NCBI GenBank assembly: GCA_029204225.1
Contig: CM055109.1
Location: 29,384,361 to 29,448,360, forward strand
Direction: 5' to 3'
From: Diphasiastrum complanatum
Lineage: Eukaryota; Streptophyta; Lycopodiopsida; Lycopodiales; Lycopodiaceae
Length of the DNA stretch: 64,000 nt
A program made the position numbers and the translations under genes. Position 1 is the first letter of the stretch. The number at the start of each line of letters is the position of its first letter. Positions 58,350 to 64,000 of this stretch are shown piece by piece. The notes beneath the pieces were generated by a model. That model did not search any database, was not told where the DNA came from, and saw nothing but the letters and a program-made list of their open reading frames with translations.

Positions 58350-59090
58350 TTGGAAGACCTCCGCATATGGACTGATTATGCTACTAGCCTGTACACGATT
58401 CCTACCGATTCACCTATCGCCATATCTCCACGGCCACCTGAGTTCTCCTTTTTCACATCTGACATGGTACTTGCAGCCATTAAGAAGATGAAGTCTCGCA
58501 AGGCCAGAGATATCGAAGACCTTGAATGTGAACTCCTTTCCCATGCCTCTGACTTACTTGCCCCCACTATAGCCACAGGCTTCTTAACTCTGTAGTTGTC
58601 TCTGGTTTTCCGTCCTCCTGGTGCACTAATATTATCCACCCCATCCATAAGAATGGTGACCCCATGATTCCGAGTAACTACTGCACCATCATGATTGGGC
58701 GTGTCCTGGCAAAATTATACGGTACTATACTGCAGTCTGTTGTGAGCTCAGAGGCGGAGACTAGGAGACTACATGCCATGGGTCAGGCTGGTTTTCGAGC
58801 AGATTATTCTACGACAGATCACATCTTCACATTGCGAGCCTTGATTGAGGAGGCTAAGCACAGGAGAGAGAGGTTTACTGTTGTTTTGTTGACTTCAGGA
58901 CAGCCTTTGATTCCGTTCCTCGCTCACTGCTCATCTAGAGACTCTGAGACCTCGGCTTCTCCACCAACATTTTCTTGCTGTGATGGCACTTTATGAGCGT
59001 GTCCTTGGTTGTTTTTGGCATAGCAGTGGAATATCTGAGCACATCTGGAGCACTATTGGGGTGAAGCAGGGTTGTTCCCTCTCACCTTGG
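58350..59090 (+). pseudogene. LINE reverse transcriptase N-terminal part, truncated
   Basis: AAIKKMKSRKARDIEDLECELL, NYCTIMIGRVLAKLYGTIL and QAGFRADYSTTDHIFTLRAL are RT0-RT2 motifs of non-LTR elements. A frameshift near 58885 disrupts the FxxAFDSV block, and VKQGCSLSP appears near 59060. The catalytic YADD and 3' end are missing: homology stops at about 59090. This is unusual because LINEs are typically truncated at the 5' end. Confidence 0.8.
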
Positions 59091-59105
59091 GATAATCCTC
59101 AATAG

Positions 59106-60569
59106 TCACTTTCTTTGAACCCCCTCGGTCTTCTTTCTTGTAGGTCCTTTGAAATTCTTCGGACTCTTTTTGATCATCAACTGTCCTTGGATATTTTCTT
59201 TGGATTTCTCAGACAGTTTTCTCAAAGGCCTTGCCAGATAATCATCCAAGGCCAGTGGCACTCTTCGTATCAGGAACTTTTGGTTTTGAACCCTCCGGCC
59301 TTGGTCCACGGTGAAGGTGTCGCTCTTGCTCCTTGGAAGAGGTGAAAAAAATCCCTTTGAAGGTTGCACAATCTTGTCAAGTGGCGGATCTTGATCAAAA
59401 AAATTAAAATCAGGTGGTGAAGGAGGTGAGGTTAGTTGACGAGTGATGAGTGGTGGTTAGTTATGAGATTGTATTCAGCTATTGGCGAAACAAATTGTTT
59501 TAAAAAATTGTCATCAGACTTAAAAGAAGATGTGGTAGGTATGGTGTTGGAGGTGGAGGTAGAGGTGGAGGTGGTCAAATAAGTGGAAGGAAAAAATAAA
59601 AGTTGGTAGGATAAAAATGGTTCATAAAAAAATGAAGGTGAGTGCGACAACTGAGTGTAGGTGGAGGAACCCATGGTAGGTTTAAGGAGAGAACCAGTTG
59701 TGAAATCTTGAAACGACATGCCAAGTCCAACACATCATTGGTTGATAGATCGGCTCTGCTCAGATGCTCTAGCATCGTCATTGTTTTCATCTTTCTTCAA
59801 CACTGATACGTCTGCATCAAGTCTACATGACATAGTCTAAATGAGGTCCAGCTGTTTCTTTGATTGGAGGAGTTCCTCTTGGACCCTATCGACGCTTTCT
59901 TGGAGTGCTGACAGCCTCTTAATATTTTCTTCTTCTGAATTTTGATAATTTCGCTTCAGGTCTTTGTGCTTTTGGATTAGGGAGACATACTTCTCTATCT
60001 TTATTGTTGTCCCTAAAGGTGGAATGGATACTTTTATATCTTCTGGCCTGACAGGTTGCTTGATCTCTTATTTTCCTGGGTCAAGAGATCTAACCGTTGC
60101 TCAAATTGGTCTTGCAGCTGATTTGAAAACTGAGTCTGCTCCTCCAGTCTCTTGGCCCTTTCTTTTTGCATCTCATCTATGGCAGTTTGCAACTCCGCAT
60201 CTCTTTGTTGCAGATCCTGCTTTGCCGTCTTGAGCTCTTCTCCTTGTTGGATCAACTGGTCCACCAACCAATGAAAGTGGTATGACGTCTCATCATGCCA
60301 TTTCAAATACTCCTTGGCTCTCTCGAGTAAACCGTCATGAGTTGGAAGGGTGGGGAACTCGGTAGGTAGACGGTGGTAGGTCAAAAAACAAAACTGAGGA
60401 AAGAGATGGTGGTATCAACAATGGTGGTAGTGGTGATAGAGATAGGAGCGGAGGTTAGTGGTGAGACTGGTGCAGCCTCCTCGGAAACTTTCTCCATCTC
60501 CTCCTCCACAATGTCGCCTTCACCAAAGTAGTCAAGAGTGTTTACATCAATGAAGTCACCTTGCTTCAT
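59106..60569 (-). other. Coding-like fragments with coiled coil, unidentified
   Basis: Minus-strand frames at 60569-60381 (MKQGDFIDVNTLDYFGEGDI, then Thr/Ser-rich), 60384-60034 (KEYLKWHDETSYHFHWLV, then a long Gln/Glu/Lys heptad region) and 59369-59106 (VPLALDDYLARPLRKL) look like pieces of one degraded protein. I do not recognise it. Candidates are a captured host gene or an accessory ORF of a retrotransposon. Confidence in one shared origin is low. Confidence 0.35.
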
Positions 60570-62150
60570 GAAAGAGGGGTTTTTTGTTTTTTCCTTGGCC
60601 TTCGGACTTTTCTAAAAGTCTTTTGATGCCTATGTTGCTTAATCTTCTGCTTTTGCCTCTTGATTGGAGTTAGTTGCAAGTGTGTCTTGTGCTTGTGTGG
60701 TTGTAGGCAAGTCCCTTTCTCCCTACCCTGAATCTATTGCATGTGGTTGCGGTTGGATGGCCACCACAAAATCAACTGCTTGTTGGATGTGTGGGGGTGA
60801 TGTCATGACTTAAATGGACCCTGATGGTGATTGGGACCTGGACCTAGCAGTAGAGATGATTGCGCTCATGGTGACTATGCATGCTGAGTGTCCAGCAACT
60901 ATAGCTATGGTGAGGAGGCGACAGGTGAAGTCCTTCGGGTCCTGGTTCTTCTTGTTTGCAGGTTGTCTTCCTCTTCGTCCTCATTGTCATGATGGTACAT
61001 CTTCATAACCAGCCATCGGCTTGGTGAATGCATTACGACCGCAACCTTCCTCGAGAATTGTGATGCTACTGAACATCGATGATTAGCTTCAAGAATACCT
61101 AAGGCACCAAGATGAAAAAGAGTTGACCCCTATTATGTGCCTATTAGAAGAAGAGATCCTTGGAAAAGAACGAAGCCAGCAGAGCGGTAAGTCAACTAGC
61201 TAGTTGTTCTAGGAGTTGACTCTAGCCCATCGTTTGAAAAGTATCGAGATGCATTGCTCAAGTTTGGACACACCTATAAGGGGAGTGCAGATGGTGTAGT
61301 CCGAGAAAGTGCAACTTATTGCATGTCCATAGTCTTTGTCTTGTCATTGGAACCTTACTGGGACAAAGGCTTAGCACCCATAAAGTTGGACGTCAATCAA
61401 CCCCTGCAAACCGAAGAGAGAAATCTAATGATTGCAAGGCTCTTTTTCTGAGCAGCATTTTCCTCCGATTAATATGTGCAGATGATCGAGAAATGGTATG
61501 GAAACAAGCTCATACCTGGAATGAGGCCGTATCTAGGACCTATTCCATTGGGCATTAAAATGAGTTTCAGCACATTTGAAGCCATCGAAAAGAAGATCGG
61601 CTACGAGAAGTCTCTTGACAAAAAGAAAGCTGAGAAAGACAAGAAAGAGGTGCTCAATTACACAGGGCTATCTTGACAAGCCACTACAAATGTTGTTTTT
61701 GTCGAGAAGCACGACGAAGGCAATAAATAAGTTCTTGGTTTTACGTAGGCAAACGTTGATCCATGCCTTTCCAAGAACCACACGTCAAAGTTGAGGCAGT
61801 GCAGTGGGACCTGCAACACTATAAGGGAGGATAATATTAGCTGATGCCACGCCTCGAGGTGTCGATGTAGTGCCCCATCACTCAAAAGGGCTTCCAGTGT
61901 AGACGATGTTGAGAGCCGAGTCTGAGAGCACGAGAATTACTAGTGCTAGGCTAATGGTATATTTTGTGAGCCCCATGGTAATTCCCAAAAGATGGAAAAC
62001 CATGTGGGAGCTAGTAATTTGGGCCTCTCTCAAACTTGAGATGTATTTTTAAGGAAGAGGCCCCCTAATAATGTGCAAGTTAAGAGGCGGAACCCAAAAT
62101 GTTATAGAATGGAATTCACCCACTCGTGAGTATATAGAGGAGCCTCCTCC
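60570..62150. other. Unassigned sequence with coding-like scraps
   Basis: Plus-strand frames at 61254-61451 (FGHTYKGSADGVVRESATYC) and 61476-61676 (EKWYGNKLIPGMRPYLGPIPLGIKM, then Lys-rich) read like remnants of a real protein in different frames. No domain is recognised. Confidence 0.3.
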
Positions 62151-63219
62151 ACGAGTTTCCAAAGCATATCCTTCTATGCTCCATCTTCATGCATTCAGTT
62201 TGGGTACTTGTGTATGAATGTGATTGTTGATTCTTCCTTCTTTTAGGTTTGGTTTTGTGATTGTGCAGGGCTTAGTGGTAGATAATAACCATTCAGATTT
62301 GATGCTGCTTTGTGCTTGACTCCATGAGGAGTGTTTATTACAAATGTTGAGTGATATTTGTAATAAGCACTTTGTAGGATTCTTGTAGTTCTTAGTTAGA
62401 TGTTGTTTTGTTGATCTAGTGATTTTCGTAGGAGTAGATTCAATCTTGCTCACTATTTCTTGTTTAGATTAGATTAGTGATAATCTACATTTTTTAAGAA
62501 ACCAAAGAAGATCTGAAACATATTGTAGAACGTAGATATCTGAGTCCTGATAGATCATATATTTAAGTTGAGCTTCCATTGTTAGTCAAGGATCGAGATT
62601 AGGCCGTAGATGTGTAACTTGATGCCATTGCCTCACCAAGATTTTGCTTGATTTGAGGTAATTTCTCTAACTTATAGGAACTTGCAAGATCAACTCCTAT
62701 GATAATCTAATGATATTTTCCAGATATGTACACACGTGGGAACAAACTTTCACACGTGGGAACCATTCCTCATTCACATGGGAATGCTTGATCAACAAGT
62801 AAAATGGTGCCAAATGGCAATTTCCTACTTGAATAGCTTTTCACTAGTTCATACTTGTGTCAATCAAGAAATTTTCTATCTAACTAAAATTGAATGCATT
62901 TATGACGACCATCCACACGTGGGAACAGGCTCCACACGTGTGGGATCAAGTTACGTACAATTCATCATAGATCTAAAGCTAGAATTTGACAATCTGAACA
63001 CCCCTCCTCAAAATCTAGCTTGGCAAATCTAGTGTACTTCTATCTACAACATCGTACTTCTATCTACAACACCAAGTGCATATCTCAACTTTGTAAATGA
63101 GTTCTTTGGCAATGGTTTGATATGTTTTCATCAAAAGAAAAACATGTCTTTTAATACATCTAACAAGAAAGTCACACTTAACACCTACTTGATTCTCTTC
63201 CAATGCTCAGTTTCCAACA
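62150..63219 (+). repeat. Copia 5' LTR (end defined, start unknown)
   Basis: The sequence ends TTTCCAACA at 63219 just before a degenerate primer binding site, so the preceding bases belong to an LTR. How far left it extends is unknown; 62150 is only a search limit. It includes the G-box cluster at 62733-62940. Confidence 0.4.
62733..62940. promoter_or_regulatory. Cluster of four G-boxes (CACGTG)
   Basis: CACGTG is found at 62733, 62753, 62916 and 62935; three copies share the longer phrase CACACGTGGGAAC. A near-match CACATGGGAA lies at 62776. G-box/ABRE motifs bind bZIP and bHLH factors. Their position 280-490 bases before an LTR end fits a U3 enhancer; this is inference. Confidence 0.5.
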
Positions 63220-63232
63220 TGGTATAAGAGCA
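63220..63232 (+). other. Degenerate Copia primer binding site
   Basis: TGGTATAAGAGCA differs from TGGTATCAGAGCA by one base. It directly follows CCAACA, the LTR terminus. Confidence 0.7.
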
Positions 63233-64000
63233 AAAGGGTTGGTAATTCAGTTATTCACTTTTCTCCTAAGATTCAAAGATAAGATTTTGCTAGTTTTGAT
63301 TGTGAAGTTCAATACAAAGAGACATCAATTGAAGTGGTTCCATGATCTTGCATGTCACTATTGTGGATATGCATGTATGCAAGTCTAGGAATTCCACCTC
63401 AAGTACATGCAATGCTTATAGTCAAGGAAGCACCTATGACAACAAATGTTTCGTCTAGACACTAAGCTATGAAAGCACAATAAGGCTGACACCATTACCA
63501 ATACAACCATAAAATTCAATAATGTCCTCAATATTTTTGTCAACAAACCACCATTTTGTTTGGAACATTTGAAACTTAAGTTCAAAGTTAAGAATGCAAT
63601 ATGAGATTATACATTGAAGATTTCAATGAACTTATTGATATTGGATTTTCAGAAGGAACATGAGTACATGCATATGAGATCTCATGTATATGTTTTATCA
63701 TAGCATGCTTTGACTATATTTGACCATGGTTCACCATCTATGAGTTTTGAATATATGCATATTTTTAAAAAACAATTGTACACTTTTCACTAGTTTTTTC
63801 TTTGATGGAGTCATTTCCAATGCATCATTTTTCTCACAAGTAATGAGTCACTTGGCTTCAACCCTTTAGTAATCTACTTCACAAGAATTAGACCCAACCA
63901 TGAAGCATTTGAAGCCTATCATCATTGAACTTCCAAACTTGTCAAGTTTGGGAACTATATTATAAGGAGCTTTCAACATTTTTTAAAAGCTTTTTTTTTT
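63233..64000 (+). other. Start of Copia internal region, undetermined
   Basis: After the primer site no clear gag could be read. There are frequent stops and only short frames such as KRHQLKWFHDLACHYCGY near 63320. The element may be decayed or continue outside the window. Confidence 0.35.

Overview
The window is nuclear DNA of a land plant with a large, repeat-rich genome. Introns are 1.6-2.2 kb, there is a miR160-targeted auxin response factor, and Ty1/Copia, Ty3/Gypsy and LINE relics fill much of the rest. I lean towards a gymnosperm or fern rather than a compact angiosperm genome, but the sequence alone does not settle this. No bacterial or organellar features and no CRISPR array are visible.

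Two intact host genes stand out. (1) A plus-strand ARF10/16/17-type (class C) auxin response factor lies at 21947-28149. It has three coding exons (21947-23104, 25329-26413, 28068-28149) that join to exactly 775 codons (774 aa plus stop). It carries a B3 domain, an ARF ancillary domain, a near-perfect miR160 site and a C-terminal PB1 domain. The last PB1 strand lies in a small third exon 1.65 kb downstream that is easy to miss. (2) A minus-strand four-exon gene lies at 53684-51562 and encodes a 548-aa, Gln/Pro/Gly/Tyr-rich protein. It has a short coiled coil, a basic nuclear-localisation-like stretch and an acidic tail. I do not recognise a named family; a nuclear role is inferred from composition.

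Layout: 1-16.1 kb is a mosaic of at least seven broken Copia pieces in both orientations. 16.1-21.4 kb is unassigned, with one ~190-bp-period tandem duplication. 21.4-28.2 kb is the ARF gene, whose introns carry SINE-like and DNA-transposon-like insertions. 28.2-37.4 kb is gene-free AT-rich sequence with a 118-bp (GA)n tract. 37.4-41.0 kb is a minus-strand Gypsy 5' half (LTR, PBS, gag, zinc knuckles, protease). 41.0-44.5 kb is a LINE ORF1 scrap fused to a plus-strand Copia. 45.0-48.7 kb is a minus-strand Copia that lacks RT and is interrupted by a Gypsy LTR. 51.1-54.1 kb is the second gene and its promoter. 55.1-59.1 kb holds a gag relic with a tRNA-like insertion, a (CT)n tract and a 3'-truncated LINE. 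59.1-64.0 kb holds unidentified coding-like fragments and a Copia 5' LTR end with clustered G-boxes.

The transposon genes are nearly all frameshifted or deleted. The best preserved is a 432-codon RT-RNase H frame at 7642-8940. I found no convincing new multi-gene system. The observations most worth a second look are the hidden ARF exon, the RY-motif array in one Copia LTR, the G-box array near another LTR end, a ~0.5-kb repeat present twice, and the unnamed nuclear-type gene.
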